Shown: positions 13,573 through 25,000 of the stretch, piece after piece | Layout of the letters: each line of letters begins with the position of its first letter | How positions within the stretch are numbered: the stretch's first letter is position 1 | Assembly: GCF_014898055.3 (NCBI RefSeq) | Contig: NW_023604861.1 | Span: forward strand, 75,962,292-76,026,291 | Direction: 5' to 3' | DNA: 64,000 nt | DNA from: Talpa occidentalis | Taxonomy: Eukaryota > Chordata > Mammalia > Eulipotyphla > Talpidae | Notes under the pieces: model-generated | Databases searched by the model: none | Told to the model about the DNA's origin: nothing | Seen by the model: the letters and a program-made list of their open reading frames with translations, nothing else | Position numbers and translations under genes: made by a program

Positions 13573-13842
13573 ATTTTTTTAAAGATTTACTTTTTTATTT
13601 ATGCATAGAAGAATTAGGGTTAGGCCAGAGGCATGGGGAGTGAGAGGATTCACCAACGACAGAGCGGGGCACAGAACAGGCAGATCTACTGAAATACACT
13701 GCTGAGGGGAGCAGCGGGTGAGACAGGAGAGGTCTGCTGTGCCATGTGGGTCTGCCCCTGGTCCGGATCGAACTCAAACCACAGTGACTGGTGATAGCTT
13801 GTTAGTGCTGAGACTTTAACCCCTGCACCACCAGGGAGGCCC
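13573..13842 (-). mobile_element. tRNA-derived SINE, subfamily B
   Basis: Minus-strand copy from TTTTTTTAAAGATTTAC to CCACCAGGGAGGCC. It is flanked by an 11-bp duplication, CTTGGGTATAT, at 13562-13572 and 13843-13853. Confidence 0.9.
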
Positions 13843-14759
13843 CTTGGGTATATTTTTAAGGCATTTAAAGACTTTAACAGAAGAGGGGCTTACCTACATG
13901 AGTTGCTTACTGATTGCATAATATATCTTTGAAGAAACTCTATTAAAATTTATACATATATATTTAATTTTCCCCACTCTTAACAGAGTCTAATCCCATT
14001 CTTGTGTAGCATTTAGTAAATCAGTTATTTCATCTGCTTTGGCAATTTTATAAGCTGATTTTAAAGCTGCTCTGCTTTTATCATCAAAATCTCTTTTTGT
14101 ATAATGATGAAAACTTTCCCAGTGAAGTTTTTACTTTTTAAATATTTGATTTTTCTTGTTGAGGGCGTTCCCTAAAACTGTGCATCAATTTGTATTCAAA
14201 TATATCATTTTCAATTTTTTAGTTTTGTAATTAGTGAATTTATAGATGTGTTCTATTAGCCCGTAATTTTAATTCTTAAAATTTACAATTTAGGATAAAG
14301 GATTATAGGTGCTTTGATGGTGAAGTATACTATGGTAACATATCTGAAGAGGTTCACACCCCTAAATTATATATACAGTGTTGTAAACCAATATTACCTC
14401 AAAAAAAAAATTATCTCCCACCTAACAAATTACCTTTTATATATTAAGCATTATTTCATGATTTACTTTGTTCTTTAATCTCTAAAATCCATGGCAAGTT
14501 ACTAAAACAGTCACTACTTGGAGCTACAGCCACATTGATGTGTCAACAGAGCTATGGCTGTCTTTAATATGGAACAATGACACCGATGACCCAGGAGTAC
14601 ATTCACTTTGTTTTTCCAGTTGCAGAGTTCAGTTAGTTCTGATTCATTTACATTTTTCACCTATCCCAGGTATCATCAGTGACATACTAATTATAGTAAC
14701 CATAGATTTTGTTAGAACTAACAAAGATTTAAAATGTAAATTGTCCATGTCCATTTAGT

Positions 14760-14900
14760 TTAGTTAGCACCCCAATTGCCTCTGGTTATGTGTCTGTCTC
14801 CACATAAGAATATGAACTCATTTGAGGGCAGGGACTGCATCTTGGTTATCTTTGTATTTCTAGTTCCTAGCTCACTGCTGCACACATCATCATTACCTTC
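14760..14900 (+). mobile_element. L2 LINE 3' end fragment
   Basis: GAATATGAACTCATTTGAGGGCAGGGACTGCATCTTGG, followed by ATCTTTGTATTTCTAGTTCCTAG, follows the familiar L2 3' end. Ancient repeat, + orientation. Confidence 0.75.
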
Positions 14901-14909
14901 TTCCATAAT

Positions 14910-15060
14910 CACCTGCATAATGGGTCATGGGTGCTGTGCTAAGGACTTTACATTTGTTCTGTAACAACCATAGGAAGTAATATGATTCCTTATAGATATG
15001 GAGAAACTGAAGTTTAAAGAGGTTAATTAGTTTAAGATCAGGAGGTTTGGTTAATTTTTT
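14910..15060 (-). mobile_element. MIR SINE fragment
   Basis: TGTGCTAAGGACTTTACAT, then ATATGGAGAAACTGAAGTTTAAAGAGGTTAATTAG, corresponds to the reverse of the MIR 3' half. Confidence 0.7.
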
Positions 15061-15601
15061 TAACCAAACTGGAAAAAAGGCACGTGGGATGCACATTCAC
15101 TGTATGTCTTACTTGTATCATATTGGAAATGACAGTTTTAACCAACCACAGAAAATATAGACAGTATTATCTGAATTTATATTCTTATCCACAGGACTTC
15201 TATGTAAACATTAATAAAGGTAGTCCTTAATTTATAACATGTATTTATTCCAAAGTGCATTTATAACTCGAGTGGTTTTACATAAAATACTTTAATTATT
15301 GATTGGGCTCCCAGACTATTCCAGAAAAATCTATATTCCCAGATGACCTAAAAAAAATAAAAGAAGGAACCCCTATCTTCCAATGAGAGACACTCCCAGA
15401 AATTTTTACCTATTTGAATTCAAGTACATTCAAATAAAATTTAATTTAGCTATATATTTATATACAATTAAAATCACATATCTTAAAATACATTAATCTA
15501 GAAATCCATGCTTTTCTCTACTCCCACTTTTCAAGCAATAATTTTATCCCACTCTTCATGTTCATCTTTATCATTCATGTCTCTGTCTCTTCTGCCACTT
15601 T

Positions 15602-15885
15602 TTTTTTTTTTAAGATTTATTTACTTTTGCATATAAGAACTGAGGTGTAGGCCAGAGGTTGGGGGTGGGGGGCAGGGTAAGAGGATTCACCAGAGACAGA
15701 GTAGGGAGCAGAACTGGCAGATCTACTGAAAGGCACTGCTGAGGGAGTGAGGGAGCAGAGGGCAAGACAGGAGAGGTCTGTTGCGCCATGTGGGTCAGCT
15801 CAAACTCAAACCATCAAATCGCAGTGGCTGCTGATAGCTTCATAGCACTGAGACTTTAACCCTGAAGCACCAGGGAGGCCCATTA
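15602..15885 (-). mobile_element. tRNA-derived SINE, subfamily B
   Basis: Minus-strand copy with a TAAGATTTATTTACTTTTGC tail at left and CACCAGGGAGGCCC head at right. Flanked by CTGCCACTTT at 15592-15601 and 15886-15895. It contains a local expansion of G runs and GAGGGAGTGAGGGAG. Confidence 0.88.
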
Positions 15886-15986
15886 CTGCCACTTTCAAAG
15901 TTATTTCCATGACATGACTCTGAAGAGACTTTAGGACAAAGGAAATAGAGTCTGCCAGGGGCAGTTCAGACAAAAGGAACTTTGAG

Positions 15987-16248
15987 GGCCTCCCTGATGG
16001 CGCAAGGGGTTAAGTCACAGCAGGATGAAGCTGTCTGCAGCCACTGCAGCAGGAGTTCCATCCCCAGCCAGGGAGCTGACCCACGTGGCACAGCACACCT
16101 CTCCTATCTCACCTGCTGCTCCCCTCAGCAGTGTATTTCAGTCAATCTGCCTGTTCTGCTCCCCACTCAGTCTCTGTTGAATCCTCTCACCCCCACACCT
16201 CTGGCCTGTACCCGTTATTGTATGTATAAAATAAATCTTTTAAAAAAG
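15987..16248 (+). mobile_element. tRNA-derived SINE, subfamily B
   Basis: Starts GGCCTCCCTGATGGCGCAAGGGGTTAAG, ends TATGTATAAAATAAATC plus A run. Flanked by GGAACTTTGAG (15976-15986) and GGGACTTTGAG (16249-16259), one mismatch. It lies about 100 bp from the opposite-strand copy at 15602-15885, so the two could pair as an inverted repeat. Confidence 0.9.
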
Positions 16249-16452
16249 GGGACTTTGAGAGGGGAGAACTTGCAAGGGAAGCTGTCCATCTGTAGGTGTG
16301 GCTCATAATTCAGGTTTCCCCCTTATTGGAAGATGCCTAATTGGTTCTTCAAGTAGATGGTAGTCTATTTTGGTTGAATAGTCTTTAAAAGTGACTAGCT
16401 ATATGTTATCCCACTTGAAAAAATGTTAAATGTACCTTAAAAAGTAAATATA

Positions 16453-16720
16453 GGGCCTCCCCTGGTGGTTCAGGCGGTTGAGCACAGCGCTGTGAAGCTG
16501 TCCGCAGCCTCTGCAGTGCCTGTTCGATCCCAGCCAGCTAGCGAGGGTCCCACATGGTGCGCAGACCTCTCCTGTCTCACCCGCTGCTCCCCTCAGCAGT
16601 GTGTTTCGTCAGTCTGCCTGTTCTGTTCCCCACTCTGTCTCTGGTGAATCCTCTCACCTTCCTGTGCATCTGGGCTATACCCCGGTTCTTATATAAAATA
16701 AATAAATAAATCTTTTAAAA
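16453..16720 (+). mobile_element. tRNA-derived SINE, intermediate type; last copy before the SINE-free interval
   Basis: Starts GGGCCTCCCCTGGTGGTTCAG and ends ATAAATAAATAAATC with an A/T run. The body mixes A-type (GTTGAGCACAGCGCTG) and B-type (GGGCTATACCCCGGTTCTTATAT) positions. I could not define a clear target-site duplication. Confidence 0.88.
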
Positions 16721-18879
16721 AATATATTTAAAAAAATGTAAATGTAACTTCAGTTCTATTCTGAAATTTTAATTTTAGCCAAGTTCCTATTTATAGACAG
16801 TAATGCATTATCTAAAAATAGTAATACCTTTAAAGACTCAGCATTCAAAGTTATGGATGCAACCCCATACCACATGTAATTTTTAAAAATATTAACCTGT
16901 AAGTAAATATAAGAATTTCATCAGTTATAATTTTTCCCATGATGTCTACTTCCATGCTTTTGCATTTATTTTTATTTTAATTTTTTTACCTTCTTAATTT
17001 TGTGCTTAGTTTAGAGAAATCTAGCATTAATACTTGACATATAAAAAGACTATTCAGACCCTCTTAAGAAGTTATTATAAAAAGATTGCTGTTAATTTCC
17101 AAATTTTTAGTAGCTTCTTATGTGTGATTTTATTGAAGAAGATCTTTGAAGTTGGCTATACCTCCTTCCATAAGAGTTATATGCATAGACAAATCCGTCA
17201 AAAATTGTCTGTAGAGAATTGTTGCCTCAATTTCTCCCCTACATTCTGTTTCACCAAATAGATAAATAAAAAGTGTGTTTATTTTGAGAGAATGTTAGTT
17301 TTTATTTTACTTCAACAAAAGGAGACAGGATTTTCGCCAATGTTTATATTCTTAATACTGTAACAAGTATATCATGCTGAGTAAATAGTTTTAAGACAAT
17401 TGCTACCAAAAAATTCAGTAAAGATTGTGAGATAATTCATTGATGTTGATTGCTGTTTAAAGAAACTCTTGGAGTAGAAACATTTATCAGCTATTTTCTT
17501 TTATATGAAATTTGTTTTCATAATAAAGCTCTATTCCTAAGTTTAAAATATTTTCTAAAATTGAGACTCTGGAGTCCTACAATAATGTTGGCTTTGGAGT
17601 TTATGACACTCTGCAGTACCTAATCCATCTTTCTGATACATTAAATAAATCTAGTAGATTTCATTTCTTTTATTATTGAAATGTTTCTGCGGTACCAGTT
17701 AGTTACTGACGACTTCATGTGCCTCCCATTTGTAATATGTCTTTCAAAGGTAATCATATTCATGTAATCATTTCATCAGGACAATTTGTAATGGAACCTT
17801 TTTTGTTTATGTATTTGCTTGGTTTTGCTATGTTGTGTCCTTTAAAGGCTAGATGTGATCACTTATCAGCCACTTCTGTTATAAGACAATGGTAAGATTT
17901 TAGCCTTCTTGTATTTGTTGATGTGTATAACAGTAACCTACATCTTTGTGTTTCTGTTCTTTCCCATTGAATTCATAATTTTAGATTTTAATATCACTTC
18001 TTTTATTCATTAAAAATTTACATTAAAAATGTTCCTTTCTGAAAAAATAAAACTACATACAAATTTGTGAATGAATTAATTAATTCCTGAATAAAATTAA
18101 ATCTTTAAATAATTTTATTTGGAGAAGGTGGAATGTAAAAGTAGTTATCATAGTCAAATAAATTTCTTAAATATTTTACTACATGTAGTGCTGAGCATTA
18201 TGCTGTCCTCCACTAAGTGTTTTTTGTTAATTATGTGCTAGGAAGAATGAAGTCATATTTACATAGTTACTTTTCCTCCCACAGTCATTATTCTTGATAC
18301 TTAATAATTTTTACAAGTCATAATTTGGCTACAATAATTGATTAAAAGAAAAAACTGAGTAGTGATTTCAGAAAATATATTGCATTCTTGGGGACTAAAT
18401 AAAAGCAAAAGTCTTTAAGGGAACAAAGTAGAAAAAAATCAGAGATTGCATTAGTTAATATTTTAAAAGGTTAAGTTGATGTTTTCATTAATAATTATAA
18501 TAAACCTGAGGCACTGTATTTCAAAATACAGTATAACAACTCCGCTTTTACATTTTCATAATTGTATACTATATTATTTTGTCACTTTTTATTTCAAAAT
18601 GGTCTTCAGTAGTATATGTCTTAAATTTTTCAGTTAATGAAACTGAAAAAAAAATAAGGTTTTAAAAAGTATCAGTAATGACTCTAAAATGCATGTATCG
18701 TTGTAATTACAAATTAAAGATAATTTTGTAAGAGAGGTAGTTAACCAGGTAAGGTTAAACAAGATAAAATGGTTTATAGCCATCTTTAGAAGAATGACAG
18801 TCTTCATTTTAAGCTACAATGTAAAGTGCTTTATTCTGAGATTATGTATTGTGGCAGAAGCTAAAACTGCCTTTTTTCT

Positions 18880-19210
18880 AACAGTGCCAGAATACAACCT
18901 CTTTTTCTTTTTGCTCTAACAAGACTGCTTTACCACCGCAGCCCACTCTAAGTAATTAAATCAATCCTTTGTACTTACCGTATTCTCCTCTAGTGACGGT
19001 ACTAGATCTGATTATATGCTTCATGCATATTCAAAGTACCGCACTGACAGCTCTTTAATGAGCTCTTACTTAATCAGTATGAACAATGTTCATCTTGTTC
19101 TTTTTTTCCTCGTGCATTAGAGCTAGGAACAGTTGGGAAAAATGAAACATCCAGCATTCATTTGAAAAATATATTGTACTTTGAAAAGTGTCTAAGCTGA
19201 GGAAGTTGCA
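18880..19210. promoter_or_regulatory. Candidate conserved regulatory block in EHBP1 intron
   Basis: A complex, non-repetitive stretch that stands out from the AT-rich surroundings. It contains an octamer/POU-like ATGCATAT (19023-19030), a MEIS/TGIF-like TGACAG (19045-19050), TAAT cores, and ATGAACAATGTTCAT (19079-19093), which has 6-bp inverted arms around a SOX-like ACAATG. The motifs are visible; enhancer function for OTX1 or EHBP1 is inference from density and position. Confidence 0.35.
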
Positions 19211-19670
19211 TTCTGCCCTTTAAAAGTCTGATGGACAAATTGGATTACTAGTATTGGATTAAATAACAAATGGTTAGAGGAGAAATGAGAAAAGCTTACT
19301 GTGATCACAGGCTTTAATATTTTTTGTTACTTATAAAGCTAAAGGGGTCTTTAACCAGTTATTAAAGTCAGGATTAATTTGTAATGGTTCAACTTACTGG
19401 CTTTTAAAAGCTTTTTAAATTAAAAAAAAATTTAAATTCCTAAAAAACAATAGTGTAATCATGTCTTAGAAGAAATTTTAAATTTTTAATTACTACGCTA
19501 AGTATAGATTACCATCATTGTGTGCTATCTTAGATAAGGAATTAGTGATAGAGAATTGATTTAACCTCAAATATGTTTTTCAGTTAATTTATATAATCTA
19601 TATGGCAATGTGTAATGTGTCTTTAAATATTCTTATTTGGCTTATTTCCCTTAGAAACAGAAGACGCTTG

Positions 19671-19695
19671 AATTATTAGGGATTTCCTAATAATT
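19671..19695. repeat. Perfect 10-bp inverted repeat (hairpin) with TAAT cores
   Basis: AATTATTAGG, a 5-base loop GATTT, then CCTAATAATT: the two arms are exact reverse complements. Each arm carries an ATTA/TAAT homeodomain core, so the element could be a paired binding site or an incidental AT-rich hairpin. Confidence 0.9.
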
Positions 19696-20469
19696 GAGGG
19701 AGGGGGTTGTTCTTTAATTCCTACCTAGAAATCATAGGCATGAGTTAAACTGAAAATAACACAATACCACATCAATATTATTATTCTCAAGAAAGCAGTC
19801 TTCCATTGAAGAAAATGATGCTAATTTAAGACTAGACTGGTGCTTCTGGTATTGCCTGAAAGCCTCAATTATAGGTTAAATTAAACCCAAAACAAAGTTT
19901 TAATGTCTGTATTTTTAGAAGGCACACAGGTTATGAACACAAGAATTAAGTCTTTAATCAGAAAATAAAATATCATAAAAACTACACCTATTAATATTGC
20001 ACACATGTGTCATTTCACTGATCAAAAAGGACTTCACCAGGGTACAATTGGCCTTTTTCCAAATTGCAAGCTTTTTCTCAGCTTTTTCTTTTTACTCTTT
20101 CTTCTTTTGTCGCTACCCAGGGATTTGTGCCTATCGCAGCCTATATCACATGACCAGTGTCAAGACATCACATGGTCTAAAGTGAATACAAAACTAGCTA
20201 CCCTAAAAGAGAGATAAAAAATACTGTAAAACAATAAAGACTTTTGTTCATATTCTAAAAGAGTCTGCCCTAAGTCTGCTTCATACCATAAAGTTTTAAC
20301 AGCTTTTAATGAAGGCATGTATCCTCACTATTTTCTCTAATGATAAACACCAGATATCTGCTTTACAGGGATGCTCTGCAGTACATGTTTAATCTTTTGC
20401 ACACAGATTAGCTCTTTACTTTCTATTTTCACTCTAAAACTTTCTTCAAACTTCTATTAATCTGTAAGT

Positions 20470-20830
20470 TATTAAATAAAGCATGGTACATCCATAATTT
20501 GTGCAAGTATTAAGAAGCATGAGAAGAGCAAATCACGGGACAATATATAATATGTTCTTGATAATGTTAAAGAAAAGAAACCTGCATGAGTCTATAGATA
20601 AGGTGTATGTGTGTGTGGTAGACAAAACTATTTGGTCAGAAAGGAGAATATGCTAAACTGTGAGAGTATTCATTAATACTCTGGAAAAGGAAGAGGTTAA
20701 ATTGTGGAATTGAGGACAGTGGGGCTGGTGAACTAGGACTTGACATTTTACTCACTCGCACCTCTATATAGTTTGAATATTTTTGAATTTTTTAAATGAA
20801 CCTGCTTAAAAAGAAAATGAAACAGGGAAT
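20470..20830 (+). mobile_element. Very old L1 3' end fragment (tentative)
   Basis: GCATGGTACATCCATAATTTGTGCAAGTATTAAGAAGCATGAG, and near the end TATATAGTTTGAATATTTTTGAATTTTTTAAATGAACC, resemble the 3' end of ancient L1M-class elements in forward orientation. The match is from memory and diverged. Confidence 0.45.
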
Positions 20831-21921
20831 TACTGGGATATTTAGTTTTAACTGAGATCTTTAATTTTTTATTAGATATAGAATTTAGCCTATGCATCTG
20901 TAGAGAAGTTGGGCTGAAGTATCAAATAATGGCCTAGCAAATAATAAACCAACCATGAGTGAAATTCGTTGGGGGGACAGGAGGAGGTCAAAGAATTATA
21001 CATTTGACTAGGTACAATTTGAAGGGAGCAGGTGGGGAATTAATATTTTTCTTGAGTGTGAGTGTAGCCTACTTTTACATGAACAATACTAAATATATTC
21101 TATATATTATAATCTTTTATATATTGGCATTTGAAAGGGATAGAGGTGAATAGATATTTGGAATGTCATTTCAAATGTGCAATCAATAAATTTATAATCT
21201 AAAATTTTAGATCATCTCTCTGCTTAAATGCGTTCTAATTTGTTGAACATTGTTATGGTCATTATAATGTGTTTTTTCACAGATAGCTCTAGGTGTTTTT
21301 TTTGTAGGCTGGTCATTTACAATGTGTTTAAAATAATGTGCAAATGTTTACTCTATTAGGGATGATGAGTTCCAGAATGGTATGTGCACTTATATCTTTA
21401 GTTTACTTTTGTTGAGAAAAATAAGTAAAAGCAAGTCATTACAAGTGGAAGCTTTCACAAAATCTCTGGATTTCTCTGATCTTCCTGCTAGTCTTATAAT
21501 TCTCATAATGATTTTTAAATGTTTTTTATTTTATTTTTTTTTATCATGACCATATGTCTGTCAGCACCATGAATTCCTCATTGAAACATAATACACAAGT
21601 CAGCCTCTGGGGAGGATTTAAAAGTTGGAACACTTTTTTTTTTTTTTTAACTGTACTTCATGTTAGTATGATCTGTAGATATGTTCAAGGGACCTGAAAT
21701 ACACATGCTGAATAACATCAGCTTTAGAAGATTGGCTTATGAATTTTTTAATACTGACTTCTCTTTTTCAGAGCTCAGACTTTAATCTTATGTTGTTATA
21801 AACAGTTTAGTATGTACTATTGCAATAGCTAAAATATACTTCATGTTTAAAAAAAACATTATGCTAAAATATTACCTAGTTTGTGAAACATCATGTAATG
21901 AGAAATAACCTTGAATTATAG

Positions 21922-22021
21922 GAAGGAACACAGAAGAAGAAGAAGCTATGATGCAGGAATGGTTTATGTTAGTTAATAAGAAAAATGCCTTAATAAGGAG
22001 AATGAACCAGCTCTCTCTCCT
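21922..22021 (+). CDS. EHBP1: EHBP1 coding exon (fourth from last)
   Basis: 100 bp. Acceptor ATTATAG before 21922 and donor T|GTAAGT at 22022. It starts with the last two bases of a split codon and reads [15 protein letters not shown], then [17 protein letters not shown], ending with CT of a split Leu codon completed by the next exon. Confidence 0.95.
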
Positions 22022-25000
22022 GTAAGTACTCATGATTATGCTTGTTTTTCCTTAAACATTGATGGACTTTAAAGTTTCATATTTATTAGGCTTAGTGTTT
22101 TTCCTTGGAGATTGTATATATTTTATGTAAAAATAAAAAGTCATCATTCATAACTGATTTTCATTGAACAGTAAGAATTTTTAAAAAGTAATAGATACTG
22201 AAAAAATGTGTTTATTATACAGAAAATTGAGTTGTGTTTAAGAGTATAGTACTCATGCAAAAAGAGAAGCTTGCTTTATATTAGGGTTAGAAGGAAAGAG
22301 AAAAAACTTATATTTAACATCAAATTTTACATTTTAAGATAGAAATAACTGTTAATAAGAACAAAGTGAGAACATTTATGTTCTACAAATGTTGTTACCC
22401 TAAATTTGGGGGTAAAAGATTATTAGTGACTTAGACAGAAGTGATCTTTTTTTGTGATTGCAAAAATTAAGGAAAATGGAGATAAGACCAAATGTAGCAC
22501 TTAGTCTTTAGCATTAAGTCACTATAGGATTTAATGCTTGTTCCTTTTTGTTCACAAGCAGTATCCTTATATTATGCCACCTAGTGTGGGAAGGAACAGG
22601 TTTGCATGTTTTATTTTAGTGAAAAACTATTTTTGTCATTTCTGCCATGACTGAACTCGATAAAAAAGTATAAAGAACGCAAAACTTAACTAATTCTGGA
22701 TCTTTGTCTCAATATTAAATTTGCACTGGTTAGACTTTTGCGTTTCTTACATTCTTTTAATGTGGAATTCGAGAAAAAAGAGTTTAATGTGAACTATGAA
22801 AAATATTTTACAAAACATCCTATACCTGGCACTTACTGCAAGCGGCATTGAATGAGACTACTTATCCACAGATTAAAATATATCTCTGTACAACTCAGAG
22901 TTGAAGGAGAAAAATAATAGCACTTAATAAATATTCAGTCTGAGGAAGGTTTTAGGTTTGTGTATCATTTGTTTAGAGTAGCTTAAAGTTAAAGAGAAAA
23001 GTCAGTTATGAGTCCTAAAATCAATGTAACCTAAAGGTTCTTTTAAGTGTTTAATGATTTAGTAATTAGCATATTGATGAACTTTTCCAACTTGCCTAGG
23101 GAAAAAGAACATGATTTAGAACGACGGTATGAGCTTCTGAATCGGGAATTGCGGGCAATGCTAGCCATTGAAGGTAAGAAATGCTATGATAAAGTGAGGT
23201 ATGTGAGGTGTCAGTTGTCAAAGGGATTTAAAGAGTGTAATCAATTTCTGGTCTCACTAGGTGTAGTCTGACTAGGGGCCTACAGAAATTGCAGGTCAAA
23301 GCAATGGTCACATAAAATGTAAGGACCCTAATACAGTTAGATAATCATTATGTCTGCTATTAAACACAGATGTGTCTTAACTTTTGTCAGTAAGTTTAAA
23401 TGTCCATAAAACAGAATATATAAGGAGTTAAATAACTTAATGACATTTTACTTACATGCAATTTAAAGTTGTTTCTACTGAGAAAGGTTTGGAAAAGATT
23501 TATTTTGATTTTTCACAGCCAAACTCTAGAGTTTACCTTATTTTATCATCGCTATCAACACTGAAATATGTCATTGTCCTGTCTTTTATAGTTCTTAAGT
23601 TTCCAACTCCCTTAAGTGAATGCTCAGGCAAAGATTGGCATAGAGATAAGTGAAACACTTTCACATTTTTCATAAAGGTTCTAAATGAATTATATAGTAA
23701 TTCTAAGCAGGGTTCACAGTATCACTAAACATCCGCTAGCTTAACTGTGGCATTTACCATATATGATTATATTTTTAAAATTTCTTAAGTGTTTTTTAAT
23801 AGTATTCTCCTTATACCTCTTAGCTGAAAATGTCTTATAGTTCAAAGATGTCTGCTTGAAAGCTAATCCTTTGGGCTCTGTAAAATGGACCTTTTGTCTA
23901 ATCAATGCAAATTGATTTTCCTATTCTATTTTGACCTCTTAACCCATTGACTGTTCATGGTAATTTTTTTTCTTCACCTGATAAGGTACCTGATCTATAA
24001 TTCTAATTAGTTCAGAAACTAGAAATTTAAGTTTGTAAGGAAAAGCTAAATGAAACCATATGTTTAGAAAATATTTAAGTTAATACTGTTACTAAAATAT
24101 ATGCTATTTAACCAAATGGTATCTTATACATTTATAGAAGTTTTATTTTTAATTACTTTTATATACATAATCTCATTTGATAAAAATGACTGACAACATT
24201 TATATCATTTCTATATCCCCATTTAAAAATCAAATTTACTTTATTTAAAAGGCTTCAGATAGCGAATTTCCTTCAAATTGCTATCCAAATATATCAAATT
24301 ATACCATTAATAATGACAATCAGTTTTGCTAAATTCCTTCAGTTCTGTGAAACTCACCACTTGGAATAAAATGTACATGTGTACGAAGTGTTATTTTCCC
24401 TCCATGTAAGTTTTGTAGTCATAGTATAGTCTTTAAAGGAGATAAGAAAGCTCACCAATTAGAAAGTAGGTATAGCAAATATTTATGTAGTATTTATAAT
24501 ATATAGTGTATGTGTATATGTGTAACATATATGATATAAAACTCAGTTTTTTGGTAAATACATTATACACTACACTTAATAGAGTATTGAATTTTTTTTT
24601 ACCCACTCTTCCATGTGTAGTCAGTTAAATCATCTCTGAAATATAATTTGATACAATATAGTTCACTTGTAAGGCAGATACTGTTTCTATCCCAAAGCCA
24701 ATATTATTACCATATACCCTTTTGCAAAGAGGGTCTTGATACATCTTAAAAGATCCTAGTTTCATTGACAATATTATTCCTATATAGGAGACTTACAGTA
24801 TTAAGTAATCTAACATTTTATATGCCTGCTCTCCTTTGTTATGTAGATAGAAGACCAATAGAAAGTTGCTTTAGAAAAAGAGGGGGGGAAATGTTTTTCT
24901 TTTTTAATACAATTGTTGGTTTTTTGAGATTTTCTTCTCTTTTATTTTTTAATTGAAATCATTGTCCCATGTGACATTTTCTAATGTTTGATGATTTTGT

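Larger units (their letters stand above)
16721..20460. other. EHBP1 intronic DNA, apparently free of the SINE family
   Basis: AT-rich DNA with no copy of the local SINE and no recognisable exon. It includes the candidate regulatory block at 18880-19210 and the perfect hairpin at 19671, listed separately. The remainder shows nothing I can name. Confidence 0.5.

Noticed and set aside
23047..23271. 74-codon frame starting before the EHBP1 exon at 23100
   Set aside because: Only 23100-23173 is exon; the rest is intron read through, shown by the acceptor, donor and phase match to neighbours.
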